Shown: piece by piece, positions 15,201-23,783 of the stretch
How positions within the stretch are numbered: position 1 is the first letter of the stretch
Layout of the letters: the number at the start of each line of letters is the position of its first letter
Assembly (NCBI GenBank): GCA_025350625.1
Contig: JANXXL010000334.1
Coordinates: 1-44,185, forward strand
Direction: 5' to 3'
From: Bryobacterales bacterium
Lineage (GTDB): Bacteria; Acidobacteriota; Terriglobia; Bryobacterales; Bryobacteraceae
DNA length: 44,185 nucleotides
Position numbers and translations under genes: made by a program
Notes under the pieces: model-generated
Told to the model about the DNA's origin: nothing
Databases searched by the model: none
What the model saw: the letters and a program-made list of their open reading frames with translations, nothing else

Positions 15201-16174
15201 AACCAGACGCTTCGCCATCCGGCATGGGAATCGTAGTTGCATTGTGCGCAACAATCGGACTGATCTCGGTAGCGGCCACGCTCGCTTTCGGCAGGGCTTC
15301 CCTCATTCCCAAAGGCTCGGTGCAATCCACAGTCTCGATCTCGAGTACCGAAGAATATGGGAAGCGGCTCATCACTCAGACATCGGAATATTTAGGACCG
15401 GATGTCGCCGATGCCAAGATGCGCTCCATGAACAGCCGACTGGCATGTGCCTCGTGCCACATCGGAGCGGGCGTCGAACCGGGCAACCTCAGCCTGGCGG
15501 TTGCCATCACGAAATATCCCCGGATTTCCCCACGCAGCGGCACAAACGAAACCATCGAGGCGCGCATCAACGGCTGCATGCTGCGCAGCATGAACGGCCG
15601 CGCGCTCGACGAAAACAGCCCTGAGATGATCGCGATGGTTTCTTACTTGCGATTCTTGGCGGCGCAGGACGCAGCCACCGGCGCGGGCCAGCGCAAGGCG
15701 CACGAGCCGCCCGCGTTTAAGACACCCAATCGGGCAGTTGATTTGAAAGCGGGCGCGAGCGTCTTTGAGAAGCGTTGCGCGGCATGCCATGGCCAGGATG
15801 GAGCGGGACTCGCGGCAGCTCCCAGCCGGATTCACGGTTATGTGTTTCCGCCGCTGTGGGGTCCTGACAGCTTTAACGACGGGGCTGGAATGCACCGCGT
15901 GCTGACCGCAGCCAGATTCATTAAAGCTCGCATGCCTTTGGGGAATCCGGATCTAAGCGATGGCGAAGCGTTCGACGTTTCCGGGTTCGTCAATGCAAAG
16001 CCTCGTCCAGAGATGCCAGGGCTCGACCGCGACTACCCTGACAGAAGCCAGAAGCCGGTAGATACCAGCTACCTGCCCTATGCGGATGCCTTCCCGGCGG
16101 AACAGCATCACCTGGGTCCCTTTCAACCGATCGAGGCGTATTACAAGAGCAAAAAGAAACCGCCGGCCCGGTAG
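15197..16174 (+). CDS. Membrane-anchored dihaem cytochrome c, TsdA-like (thiosulfate dehydrogenase family)
   Basis: A 325-residue protein with an N-terminal hydrophobic segment (about 11-31) that may be a signal anchor. The first domain reads YGKRLITQTSEYLG, then LACASCHIGAG (Cys84, Cys87, His88) and ARINGCMLRSMNGRAL, the pattern of TsdA and SoxA-like cytochromes. In that family the Cys of the RINGC motif, here Cys127, is a plausible axial ligand of the active-site haem. The second domain has CAACH (194-198) with Met246 in ARMPLG as the likely distal ligand. TsdA joins two thiosulfates into tetrathionate; the substrate here is inferred. As the last gene of an oxidase operon joined by ATGA overlaps, it may feed electrons directly to the three-haem subunit. 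Confidence 0.82.
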   Translation: MKPDASPSGMGIVVALCATIGLISVAATLAFGRASLIPKGSVQSTVSISSTEEYGKRLITQTSEYLGPDVADAKMRSMNSRLACASCHIGAGVEPGNLSLAVAITKYPRISPRSGTNETIEARINGCMLRSMNGRALDENSPEMIAMVSYLRFLAAQDAATGAGQRKAHEPPAFKTPNRAVDLKAGASVFEKRCAACHGQDGAGLAAAPSRIHGYVFPPLWGPDSFNDGAGMHRVLTAARFIKARMPLGNPDLSDGEAFDVSGFVNAKPRPEMPGLDRDYPDRSQKPVDTSYLPYADAFPAEQHHLGPFQPIEAYYKSKKKPPAR

Positions 16175-16186
16175 ACCCGCAGGTTC

Positions 16187-16720
16187 TTACTTTTTGTGCG
16201 ACTGGATGTAATCGAGCGCGAAAGCCTTCATTTGCGGGTTGGTCAGGCCAAGTTGCGCAGCCTCTTCCGACGCCTTATCCGTGTCCCATTTGTCGATCAG
16301 CGCTCGTTTGATCATCCACATTGCCGCTGCGCGGTTTCCGCTGGCGCAATGAATGAATGCGGGTTCATTGCCCGCTTCCGTGATGGTCTTAATAAAACGA
16401 TCGGCGGACGCGGTCTCCGGTGCATTCGAATTCATCGGAATGTGCACAAAGTTGATACCGGCAGCTTTGGCGGCAGCCGCTTCTCCCTCGATATCGGCGC
16501 CTGGCTCGCTCGCGAGGCGCAGGTTGATGATGGATGCGAACCCCATCTTCTTGATCCCGGCGACCGACGACGGCGTCACCGCACCGGCACAAGCTACGGT
16601 GGTTTGCACCTGCGCGAAATTGGTGATCCCCGGGACGGTCGACTTCTGAACCGCGGATTGTGCGGCGGCAATGGCAACTCCCATCGTGACCATGGCAAAC
16701 ATCGAAAGTATTCGTTTCAT
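16187..16720 (-). CDS. Exported DUF442 / dual-specificity-phosphatase-like protein
   Basis: A 177-residue protein with a Sec signal peptide (1-20, cleaved near AAAQ). The active-site loop HCASGNRAAAMWMIKR (His124, Cys125, Arg130) is the HCxxGxR signature of the cysteine phosphatase fold, and the overall pattern (SSVAGIKKMGFASIINLR, then GINFVHIPMN) fits DUF442. In other bacteria DUF442 domains occur beside or fused to persulfide dioxygenase and sulfide:quinone reductase genes, suggesting a sulfur-transfer role, although phosphatase activity is also possible. GGGGAGA upstream supports the start. It lies 23 bases after an exported DsrE-like gene, consistent with an operon, and converges on the TsdA-like gene with a 12-base gap. 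Confidence 0.85.
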   Translation of the reverse strand: MKRILSMFAMVTMGVAIAAAQSAVQKSTVPGITNFAQVQTTVACAGAVTPSSVAGIKKMGFASIINLRLASEPGADIEGEAAAAKAAGINFVHIPMNSNAPETASADRFIKTITEAGNEPAFIHCASGNRAAAMWMIKRALIDKWDTDKASEEAAQLGLTNPQMKAFALDYIQSHKK

Positions 16721-16743
16721 ATACGTCTCCCCATTATTTGAAG

Positions 16744-17445
16744 TTAAGCGCTCACCAGCGAGTATCCCCGCTCCTGTGCGCGATTGACGGCAACGATTCC
16801 CGCCGGGACCATCCGGGCATTGCTCACCAGGTTGGAGGTCAACTCTTTGAAGATGGCGTCCGCATCGCCTCCACCCGCCTCGGCGATAGCCCGGGAAGCA
16901 GCACGAGTGGCGAATGCGCAGACCCCGAATTGCACGCCCAGTTTCGCGAGGGAATCCAGCGTGTTGCCCCGATTTCGCAGGTCCTCGCCGAAGCTCGCGT
17001 CGTTGTAGATATTCACTTTCGGAGCCAGCTTGGTCTTAGGATCTTCCACTTTGGATCGCGTGGCAAACGTCTTTCCGTACTTCGCCCACATCGCGTCGTT
17101 ATAGCCCATTGGCGTCGAACGGTGCCGCACAATGATCACCACGGCCAGATCGCTGTTGTCGAGGCCGTACTCAGTCTTGTTCGCGCGGAAAAAGTTATTG
17201 GCGAACAGGAACGCATCCCCGAGACCATCAACGGTTGTGGTGTCGAATACCAGGCGATGTTTGCCCGGCACTTTGTCAAACCAGTCGTCCTTTTCGTGCC
17301 GCGCAGGCTCCCAGCTGGAGGCGGCCGACGCTGCTTTGCTTTGTGCCATGGCGACGCCGGTCATTGCGCCAAAGGAGACGAGCCCGGTCCTTAGACGAGT
17401 GAGAAAGGAACGCCTTTCCGACGATGACGGAGATAGTTTACTCAT
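16744..17445 (-). CDS. Tat-exported DsrE/DsrF-like family protein
   Basis: A 233-residue protein with a twin-arginine signal (ERRSFLTRLRTG, residues 10-21, cleaved near AMAQ). The mature part has the DsrE-like alpha/beta pattern: HRLVFDTTTVDGLGDAFLFA, SDLAVVIIVRH, and a C-terminal GVQFGVCAFATRA (with a Cys in the position of the sulfur-carrying cysteine) followed by LVSNARMVPAGIVAVNRAQE. DsrE proteins carry persulfide sulfur and are usually cytoplasmic; an exported version would work in the periplasm. GAGGAAC precedes the ATG. The downstream DUF442 gene and the opposing TsdA-like gene support a sulfur-linked role, but this is inference. Confidence in the fold is good; the function is uncertain. 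Confidence 0.82.
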   Translation of the reverse strand: MSKLSPSSSERRSFLTRLRTGLVSFGAMTGVAMAQSKAASAASSWEPARHEKDDWFDKVPGKHRLVFDTTTVDGLGDAFLFANNFFRANKTEYGLDNSDLAVVIIVRHRSTPMGYNDAMWAKYGKTFATRSKVEDPKTKLAPKVNIYNDASFGEDLRNRGNTLDSLAKLGVQFGVCAFATRAASRAIAEAGGGDADAIFKELTSNLVSNARMVPAGIVAVNRAQERGYSLVSA

Positions 17446-17508
17446 ATGTTCCTCGTTTTCCTATTGCATCAAACATGTAACAGCTTAACACGCGGTTTCA
17501 AGCCTCGG

Positions 17509-19035
17509 TCACTCCTTGCAGGTGGCTTCTTTTGCATAATGATCGCAGAACTTCGGGGCTTCGATATCGGTAGAAACGCCGGCGGCGGTCATCAGCCCGC
17601 GAATTGCCGCTTCGGTTTTAGGCGATGGCACAAAGTTATCGAATCTATAGCCTTGGGCTATATGCAGAGGTGTCCATCCTTGCTTGTTCTTCCGGTTCCA
17701 GATATCGATCTTGGCGCCTTTGTCGGCAAGGAACTGCGCCACGCCAGGAAGAGTTTTATAAGCCGCACCGTGCATGGCGGTTTCGCCCTTGTTGTCAACC
17801 GCGTTGATGTCGCCGCCGAGATCCAATGCCACTTGGATGGCCTCGATCACTTCACTCTCCGTTCCTGGATCCTCACCGGGAGCGCGCGTACCGACCCCGG
17901 CGGCGGCCATCAACGGCGTGGTGTTATCCTCGTTGGCCAGCAACGGATCGGCGCCCAGCTTGGCCAGATAGCGCATCAACTCCGCGTCGGCGGTTCGGGC
18001 AGCCAGCAGGAACGGGGTAGCGCCTTTGACGTTGAGTTTGGTTAACAGTGTATCCAGCGGTCTCGTCATTCGCGCATTCAAGTCGGCTCCGTGCTCGACC
18101 AGCTTTTGGACCAGTTCAAGACTGGTCATGCTTCCCGAGCCCTGAGGAGGCGGATTGTTGTCGCCGATGCCAGGCTTGCGGACCCACGTTATCGCGTGTA
18201 GCGGCGTCCAGCCTTGGCCGGCGGCATTGGGATTCGCTCCCGCCTCCAGAAGTTTCGCTGCCACTTCGAAATGAGCGTTCACAACCGCCAGAGTCAGTGC
18301 GCTGGTACCGGGCTTGGACACGCCTGCGACGCGGTCCGTGAATCCGCGCTGCCTCTGCCTATGAAGGGGCTCGACGGCTTCGTTGGGGTCTTCCCCAGCC
18401 TTCAGCAGCGCCGGAAGAACTGCGATTTTGCCTTCCCGTGCCGCGAACAAAAGCGGAGAAAATCCGTAGCGCTCACGGACTTTAAAATCGGCTCCGGCCT
18501 TGAGCAGCGCTTCGATGGCCTGCGTATTCCCTTCCGCCGCCGCCCACATGAGGGCCGTCTGCCCGTACTGGGCTTCCCTCGCGTTCACATCGGCGCCGTG
18601 CAAAATAAGCGCCTTTACAGTCTCTACCTCGCCCGTGCGCGCGGCTGTCATCAAGACGGTTTCGCCTCCCGGAAGGACGGTGTTGGGGTCGGCGCCGGCT
18701 TTGAGGAACAATTCCACCATCGGTCCGTTCCCGTTCTCGCAGGCCGACGAAAGCGGCGTTACGCCAAAGCGATTCACAGCCTTCACATTCGCGCCGGCGT
18801 GGACCAGTAACTCCGCCAATTGCAAATCGCCGTTATCCGCAGCCCAGTGCAGCGCCGTCATCCCGTCGCCCTGGGATGCATTCACGTCGGCGCCTTTTTG
18901 CAGCAGAGCCTGCACGGCGGCCTTATCGCCAGCTTCCGCCGCATTCGCCAGCCCAGCGTTAACCGAAGCCCCGAACAGACTCGCCGCCGATAACAACGTA
19001 ATGACAGCGCATTTGCAGAACTGTGTCAGGCGCAT
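17509..19035 (-). CDS. Secreted ankyrin-repeat protein
   Basis: A 508-residue protein with a signal peptide (1-22 or so, ending SLFGAS) followed by about ten ankyrin repeats across residues 27-500. Typical units include GDGMTALHWAADNGDLQLAE, YGQTALMWAAAEGNTQAIEA and KGETAMHGAAYKTLPGVAQF. Two insertions interrupt the regular pattern, near residues 222-245 and about 290-310. The C-terminus has two cysteines (CDHYAKEATC) that could form a disulfide. An AGGAGA site precedes the ATG. It starts 15 bases after the DUF1552 gene and is the third gene of an operon with the PSD1 cytochrome. Ankyrin repeats bind proteins, so a scaffold or sensor role for those two partners is plausible. Confidence 0.93.
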   Translation of the reverse strand: MRLTQFCKCAVITLLSAASLFGASVNAGLANAAEAGDKAAVQALLQKGADVNASQGDGMTALHWAADNGDLQLAELLVHAGANVKAVNRFGVTPLSSACENGNGPMVELFLKAGADPNTVLPGGETVLMTAARTGEVETVKALILHGADVNAREAQYGQTALMWAAAEGNTQAIEALLKAGADFKVRERYGFSPLLFAAREGKIAVLPALLKAGEDPNEAVEPLHRQRQRGFTDRVAGVSKPGTSALTLAVVNAHFEVAAKLLEAGANPNAAGQGWTPLHAITWVRKPGIGDNNPPPQGSGSMTSLELVQKLVEHGADLNARMTRPLDTLLTKLNVKGATPFLLAARTADAELMRYLAKLGADPLLANEDNTTPLMAAAGVGTRAPGEDPGTESEVIEAIQVALDLGGDINAVDNKGETAMHGAAYKTLPGVAQFLADKGAKIDIWNRKNKQGWTPLHIAQGYRFDNFVPSPKTEAAIRGLMTAAGVSTDIEAPKFCDHYAKEATCKE

Positions 19036-19050
19036 TGCGATGGTCTCCTG

Positions 19051-20385
19051 CTAAACCGCTAACAGCTCGGGCACCCGGCCCTGGCTATCGCCGAAGCTAT
19101 CGAGGTGAATCCCGACCTTATCCAATAACGTCAGGTGGAGGTTCGCCAACGGCGTGGGTTGCGCATACTTGATGTGACGCCCGCCCTTAAGCTTGCCCGC
19201 TCCGCCGCCCACAAGCATGATCGGCAGTTCCGAGTGGCTGTGGATGCTGGGATTGCCCATGCCGCTGCCGTAAAGGCAAATCGAATGATCCAGCAGCGAG
19301 CCGTTCCCATCCTGCGTGGCCTTCAACTTTTCGAGGAAATATGCGAACAGCGACACGTGAAACGCATTGATCTTGGCTAGCTTCTCCAGCTTCTCGGGGT
19401 CGCCTCCGTGGTGCGAGGTGGGGTGGTGCGCTTCGGGAACCCCGATTTCGGGGTAGGTACGAACGCTTTGTTCGCGAGCTAATTGGAAGGTAACGACGCG
19501 AGTGACGTCGCCCTGAAAAGCGAGCACCTGCAAGTCGAACATCAATTTGGCGTGGTCTGCATAGGTGGCTGGGACGCCGACCGGGCGGTCCAGGTCCGGC
19601 AAATGGGACTCGGTGGTGTCGCCCTCGGCCTTCTGAATGCGCCGCTCTAGTTCGCGAATCGTATCCAGATATTCACTCACAATGGTGCGGTCTCCCGGCC
19701 CCAGTTTCCGCTGCAGGCGTGCCACATCTTCATTTACCGAATCGAGCATGCTGGCCTTGAGGCTCAATGCGCTCCTGCGGTTTGCCGCACTCCCACCCTC
19801 GCCGAACAGGCGCTCAAAAACGATGCGCGGGTGAGCTTCGTAGGGAAGCGGGGTGGTAGGCGACGACCACGAAAGATTGTTCTGGTAGACGCAGGCAAAG
19901 CCATTGTCACACTGACCCACGTTGACGAGCAGATCCATGGCCAGCTCCAGCGAAGGGAGCGCAGTGTCCTGGCCCATTTGCTTGGCGGCGACCTGATCGA
20001 CGGTGGTGGCCAGGCGGTAGTCGGTGCTCTCGGTCAGCTTCGCCCTGGCGGCGCTCAAGAAGGCACAATTGGCGGTGGCATGGGTGCCAGGATAAGCGGT
20101 CTGCAGCTCCATGTTGGTGAGCACTGTGACCTGATCCATGAATGGCGTCAGCGAGTGGAGAATGGGCGGCAGCTCGGTGATCGTGCCCTCGGCTTTGGGA
20201 GTCCACTGCGCGATGTTGGCGCCCATCGGAATGTACATGAAGCCGAGGCGGCGGACGGGGTTGCCGGCAGTCGCCGCCAGCGCCGTATGCGCCGGGATCA
20301 TGGCGTCGAGCAAGGGCAGCGCTAGAGTCGCCCCCACGCCCCGCAGGAAAGTCCGCCGCGGCAGAGCCTTCTTCATGATGATCAT
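19051..20385 (-). CDS. Tat-exported DUF1552 protein
   Basis: A 444-residue protein with a twin-arginine signal (LPRRTFLRGVGATLALPLLD, residues 8-27) and the conserved pattern of DUF1552: RLGFMYIPMGANIAQW, TVLTNMELQTAYPGTHATA, and near the end LLDHSICLYGSGMGNPSIHS with LPIMLVGGGAGKLKGGRHI. The fold resembles the DUF1501/sulfatase-like group, but no activity is established. It would sit in the periplasm. GAGGAG lies six bases before the ATG, which overlaps the stop of the PSD1-type gene by ATGA. DUF1552 and DUF1592-type genes are commonly paired in Acidobacteria, Planctomycetes and Verrucomicrobia, suggesting one complex or pathway, possibly polysaccharide or other polymer breakdown. Confidence 0.93.
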   Translation of the reverse strand: MIIMKKALPRRTFLRGVGATLALPLLDAMIPAHTALAATAGNPVRRLGFMYIPMGANIAQWTPKAEGTITELPPILHSLTPFMDQVTVLTNMELQTAYPGTHATANCAFLSAARAKLTESTDYRLATTVDQVAAKQMGQDTALPSLELAMDLLVNVGQCDNGFACVYQNNLSWSSPTTPLPYEAHPRIVFERLFGEGGSAANRRSALSLKASMLDSVNEDVARLQRKLGPGDRTIVSEYLDTIRELERRIQKAEGDTTESHLPDLDRPVGVPATYADHAKLMFDLQVLAFQGDVTRVVTFQLAREQSVRTYPEIGVPEAHHPTSHHGGDPEKLEKLAKINAFHVSLFAYFLEKLKATQDGNGSLLDHSICLYGSGMGNPSIHSHSELPIMLVGGGAGKLKGGRHIKYAQPTPLANLHLTLLDKVGIHLDSFGDSQGRVPELLAV

Positions 20386-22709
20386 TGCGTTCTCCTCATT
20401 TGAAACGGTGTACTGTTCACGATTCCCAAAATCACCGACGAGAAACGATAATCCTTGGTGCGGGCGTCCGCGACGATGTTGCGGACTGCCGGAGCGTCGT
20501 AATATTCAACCCCGCGACCCAGCGCGTAGGTAAGCAATTTTTCGGTGAACGTCGAAACAAACAATTCCGGACGGCTCAGCACGGCTTTCTGCAGCCCTGC
20601 GACTCCTTCAAAAGTACTTCCGTCGGGAAGGCCACCTGTCGCGTCGATGGGTTTTTCTTCCTCAATGGTTCGCCAGCGGCCTACCGCATCGTAATTTTCA
20701 AGCGAAAAGCCCACCGGGTCCATGAGCCTGTGGCAGCCTGCACAGGGCATATTGGCACGATGGAGCGCCAGCCGCTCCCGCACCGACAAACCTTTTATCG
20801 ATCCCTCGTTCTCCTTCAAGGGCGGGACTACGGGCGGCGGAGGAGGCGGCGGTACTCCCAGAATATTTTCCAGAATCCACTTGCCGCGAATTACCGGCGA
20901 AGTGCGGGTGGCATAGGAGGTCACAATGAGAACGCTTCCCTGGCGCAGCAGGCCACCGCGCCCCTCATACTCAATCCTCCGGAAGCGGCTGCCGTAAACG
21001 TTGGGGATTCCGTAATGCTTGGCCAAGCGCTCATTGACATAGGTGTAGTTCGCGCTCAAGAGTTCCGGAACGCCGCGGTCTTCGCGCATGATGCTGTCAA
21101 AGAACAATTCTGTCTCTTGCCGGAACGCCTGCCGCAGATTATCGTCGAAATCCGGGAACAAGCGCATGTCCGGGGTGGTCGACGCCAAATTGCGCAAGTA
21201 CAACCATTGCTCGGCGAAGTTGTTGACCAAGGCGCGCGAACGGGCATCGGAGAGCATGCGGCGCACTTGTAATTCCAGCCCCGCGGGAGTCTTGAGCTTA
21301 CCGCTCACTGCCGCGTCAAGGAGTTCGTCGTCCGGAATACTGCTCCACAAGAAGAAAGACAAGCGTGAGGCCAATTCCAGATCGCTAATGTGATAGGCCG
21401 TGTTGGGCGCTACGTTCGGCGGGTCGGATTCTACCCGAAAGATGAATTCAGGGTTCACTAATACGGAATACAGGGCGGTTTGAATACCAGCCTCAAATCC
21501 TCCCTCTGGCTGCGTCCGCCAGTAAAACTTCAGCGGAGTCTCCAGGTCTCGATCCGTCACCGGACGGCGGTAGGCGCGCCGCGTCAGGGTCGTCAGAATC
21601 TGCTTGGCGCAGGCTTCTTCCTCGGCGGGCTTGGCCGGCTTGCACACGAAAATCCGGCGGCGGCTGGGGGTGTCCCCGGGACTCTGCGCGCCGTACGGGC
21701 CGTTAATGGTCACCGTGTAGAGTGCCGGCTGAATGCGGGGATGACGTTCCATGTTGAAATGCGCCTGGTAGGGTTGACGCTCTGTGGGCAATAAGATCCA
21801 GGGCTTTTTCAGAAAGGCGACGCTCACTTCGTGCGGGCCGGCTTTTACCGGGATGCGGACATTCAGGTCCAGATCCACCGCATGCTCATCTTCGCCCGTC
21901 GGGGGCGTAATCGTGAACGACTTTACTTGTTCTTTATCCAACAGCAACTGTAGTTCATGGGGTTCGTTTAGCCCCGCGACACGCTCCCTGCTGTCGCGCA
22001 CCAGCCGCAGCTGAATTTCGTATTCCGCGTCTACCGGGAAGTTATAGTTGACCGAGGTCCCGCCCCGCAGCCCCGTGGGAAGATTAGCAAACCGCTGTTC
22101 CTGGGTGAGGTCCGGGGGAAGTATGATGGTGTCGCCCCCCGGCGAAGGAATGGACCCGCCGACTGCCAGCCGGCTAATCTTTTCGCCTGCCGATAAATAT
22201 CGTTCCAGCAGCGTGGGCGAAAGATTTCCGACCGTCACGTTATCAAAACCGTGGCTCGATTCGTCGGCGGGCAGAAGCGGAGTGACATCCACCTCCACTC
22301 CCAGCAGATCGCGAACAGCATTCTGGTATTCCGTTCGCGTCAACCGGCGGACTGAACCCGTCCGGCCCGGATTCGGCTGGGCCGCTGCGGCGCTATCGAG
22401 CTCCTTCACGAGCGACGACACAACTGCGGTGTAGGTCTGGTCATCGGGACGCGGCAGCCCCGGCGGCGGCATATAATGGCCGCGAAGTTTCCGGATCACC
22501 TTCTCCCATTCTTGCGGGTGCTGACTTACACTGTCCGCGAGAATCCCATCGAGTGCCAGTCCTCCTACCTTCAGCTTGCTGTTATGGCAACCGATGCAAT
22601 ACTGATTGACGACACCAGCGGGAGGCTGCGCGTGCGCGGCGAAGAAACCGGTCATGGCCACCGCGAACGCCAACCGTGCGGCTATAGACCTCACGGAACT
22701 CCTCGGCAT
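20382..22709 (-). CDS. PSD1-type cytochrome with DUF1587, DUF1595, DUF1592, DUF1588 and DUF1585 domains
   Basis: A 775-residue exported protein (signal peptide 1-27, ending AAHAQ). It starts with a cytochrome c domain, CIGCH (Cys38, Cys41, His42), and continues with the fixed domain series: DUF1587 (about 98-165, RLTRTEYQNAVRDLLGVE), a beta-rich carbohydrate-binding-like region (about 200-340), DUF1595 (about 368-428), DUF1592 (about 443-580, SRLSFFLWSSIPDDELL), DUF1588 (about 590-685) and DUF1585 (about 695-772). DUF1588 holds a second CxxCH, CAGCH (656-660). A Pro-rich run sits near 635. Known family members are abundant in polymer-degrading soil bacteria but have no proven reaction; redox chemistry in the periplasm is likely given the haems. 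First gene of the three-gene operon. Confidence 0.95.
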   Translation of the reverse strand: MPRSSVRSIAARLAFAVAMTGFFAAHAQPPAGVVNQYCIGCHNSKLKVGGLALDGILADSVSQHPQEWEKVIRKLRGHYMPPPGLPRPDDQTYTAVVSSLVKELDSAAAAQPNPGRTGSVRRLTRTEYQNAVRDLLGVEVDVTPLLPADESSHGFDNVTVGNLSPTLLERYLSAGEKISRLAVGGSIPSPGGDTIILPPDLTQEQRFANLPTGLRGGTSVNYNFPVDAEYEIQLRLVRDSRERVAGLNEPHELQLLLDKEQVKSFTITPPTGEDEHAVDLDLNVRIPVKAGPHEVSVAFLKKPWILLPTERQPYQAHFNMERHPRIQPALYTVTINGPYGAQSPGDTPSRRRIFVCKPAKPAEEEACAKQILTTLTRRAYRRPVTDRDLETPLKFYWRTQPEGGFEAGIQTALYSVLVNPEFIFRVESDPPNVAPNTAYHISDLELASRLSFFLWSSIPDDELLDAAVSGKLKTPAGLELQVRRMLSDARSRALVNNFAEQWLYLRNLASTTPDMRLFPDFDDNLRQAFRQETELFFDSIMREDRGVPELLSANYTYVNERLAKHYGIPNVYGSRFRRIEYEGRGGLLRQGSVLIVTSYATRTSPVIRGKWILENILGVPPPPPPPVVPPLKENEGSIKGLSVRERLALHRANMPCAGCHRLMDPVGFSLENYDAVGRWRTIEEEKPIDATGGLPDGSTFEGVAGLQKAVLSRPELFVSTFTEKLLTYALGRGVEYYDAPAVRNIVADARTKDYRFSSVILGIVNSTPFQMRRTQ

Positions 22710-22764
22710 CGAATTACCACCTCCGCCAGTGATTACCGCATTCCCACTGAATTGTCCGTTTCCG

Positions 22765-22793
22765 AGGCTAGCCTAGAACGGTGTCGAAGTCAA
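22765..22793 (-). promoter_or_regulatory. Candidate promoter for the PSD1 / DUF1552 / ankyrin operon
   Basis: On the minus strand TTGACT (22793-22788) and TAGCCT (22770-22765) are separated by 17 bases, about 55 bases before the start at 22709. The -35 is good and the -10 is weak. Confidence 0.35.
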
Positions 22794-22930
22794 TGCCATT
22801 ACGCTTATAAAGCCGTGTTAGAAATAGCCTTAGGCTGCTCCGGACTGCGGTGAACAGGCATGCTATGCTGGCATTTCCAATACCGTTTTTGGGACGGCCC
22901 GAAAGCGCGGTCGAGTCAGAAGGAGTCAAA

Positions 22931-23758
22931 ATGCGTAACGCCCTTGGGATCATCCTGTGCGTCTTAGCCGCGCCGCTCTCGGCACAGTGGCTGGATTACC
23001 CAACGCCGGGTGTTCCCCGCTTGCCCGACGGTAAACCGAACCTCACCGCGCCCACGCCCAAGACTCAGGATGGCAAGCCGGATCTCTCGGGTTTGTGGGC
23101 CATGCCTTGCCCGGTAGCTACCGCGGCTAACGGCTTCGCCGGCCAGCCGACGGTCTATTGCGCTACCGAGATCGCGATCCCGCCGGAGTTCGGGAACATC
23201 GGCCGCACTCTCAAGGAAGGTCTGCCCTACCAACCCTGGGCCGCCGACCTCGTGAAAAAGACCCGAGCGAACAATCGCCCCAACGATCCGATGTCGCATT
23301 GTCTCCCAACCGGCCTGGTGCGGCTGCACACATTTCCTTTATTCCGGAAGGTGGTCCAGGTTCCGGGATTAATCGTGATCCTGAATGAGCTTAACGCCAG
23401 CTACCGGCAGATCTTCACCGACGGCCGTCCTCTGCCGGTCGATCCGAACCCGTCCTGGAATGGCTACTCTTCGGGAAAATGGGAAGGGGACACTTTGGTG
23501 GTCGAAACCACCGGTTTCCGCGATGGGCTGTGGCTCGACACCGGAGCCAGCCCGCTGACGGATGCCGCGCGGATCACGGAAAGATTCCGGCGCGTGAACT
23601 ATGGGACGCTCGAGATCGAACTAACGGTCGACGATAAAAAGGCCTACACCACGCCGTGGACTATCAAGGTCACTCAGATCCTGGTGTTGAATACCGATCT
23701 GATCGATTACATTTGCCTCGAGAACGAAAAGGACGCCCCGCACTTGCTGGGCAAATAA
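22931..23758 (+). CDS. Secreted 'DGKPDLSG' family protein, function unknown (copy 1)
   Basis: A 275-residue exported protein. The ATG at 22931 has GAAGGAG just upstream and is followed by a signal peptide (1-18, cleaved near LSAQ); the frame is open further upstream, but those codons precede the ribosome-binding site. The mature N-terminus has two related boxes, DGKPNLTAP and DGKPDLSGLW. Other conserved features are LPYQPWA, CLPTGLVRL, RQIFTDGRPLP, GKWEGDTLVVETTGFRDG and a C-terminal ICLENEKD. Two homologues lie on the opposite strand just downstream. The family is common in Acidobacteria, but I know of no assigned reaction. The regular beta-strand pattern suggests a binding protein or small-molecule hydrolase-like fold; this is a guess. 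Confidence 0.85.
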   Translation: MRNALGIILCVLAAPLSAQWLDYPTPGVPRLPDGKPNLTAPTPKTQDGKPDLSGLWAMPCPVATAANGFAGQPTVYCATEIAIPPEFGNIGRTLKEGLPYQPWAADLVKKTRANNRPNDPMSHCLPTGLVRLHTFPLFRKVVQVPGLIVILNELNASYRQIFTDGRPLPVDPNPSWNGYSSGKWEGDTLVVETTGFRDGLWLDTGASPLTDAARITERFRRVNYGTLEIELTVDDKKAYTTPWTIKVTQILVLNTDLIDYICLENEKDAPHLLGK

Positions 23759-23783
23759 CCCCGGCTCGCGCGACTCGCCCGTC

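Noticed and set aside
16175-16186. Terminator between the converging TsdA-like and DUF442 genes
   Set aside because: The gap is only 12 bases with no stem and T-tract, so no terminator can be called.
20385-21272. Plus-strand open frame of 295 codons opposite the PSD1-type gene
   Set aside because: It is antisense to a strongly conserved multidomain protein and its translation has no recognisable motif.
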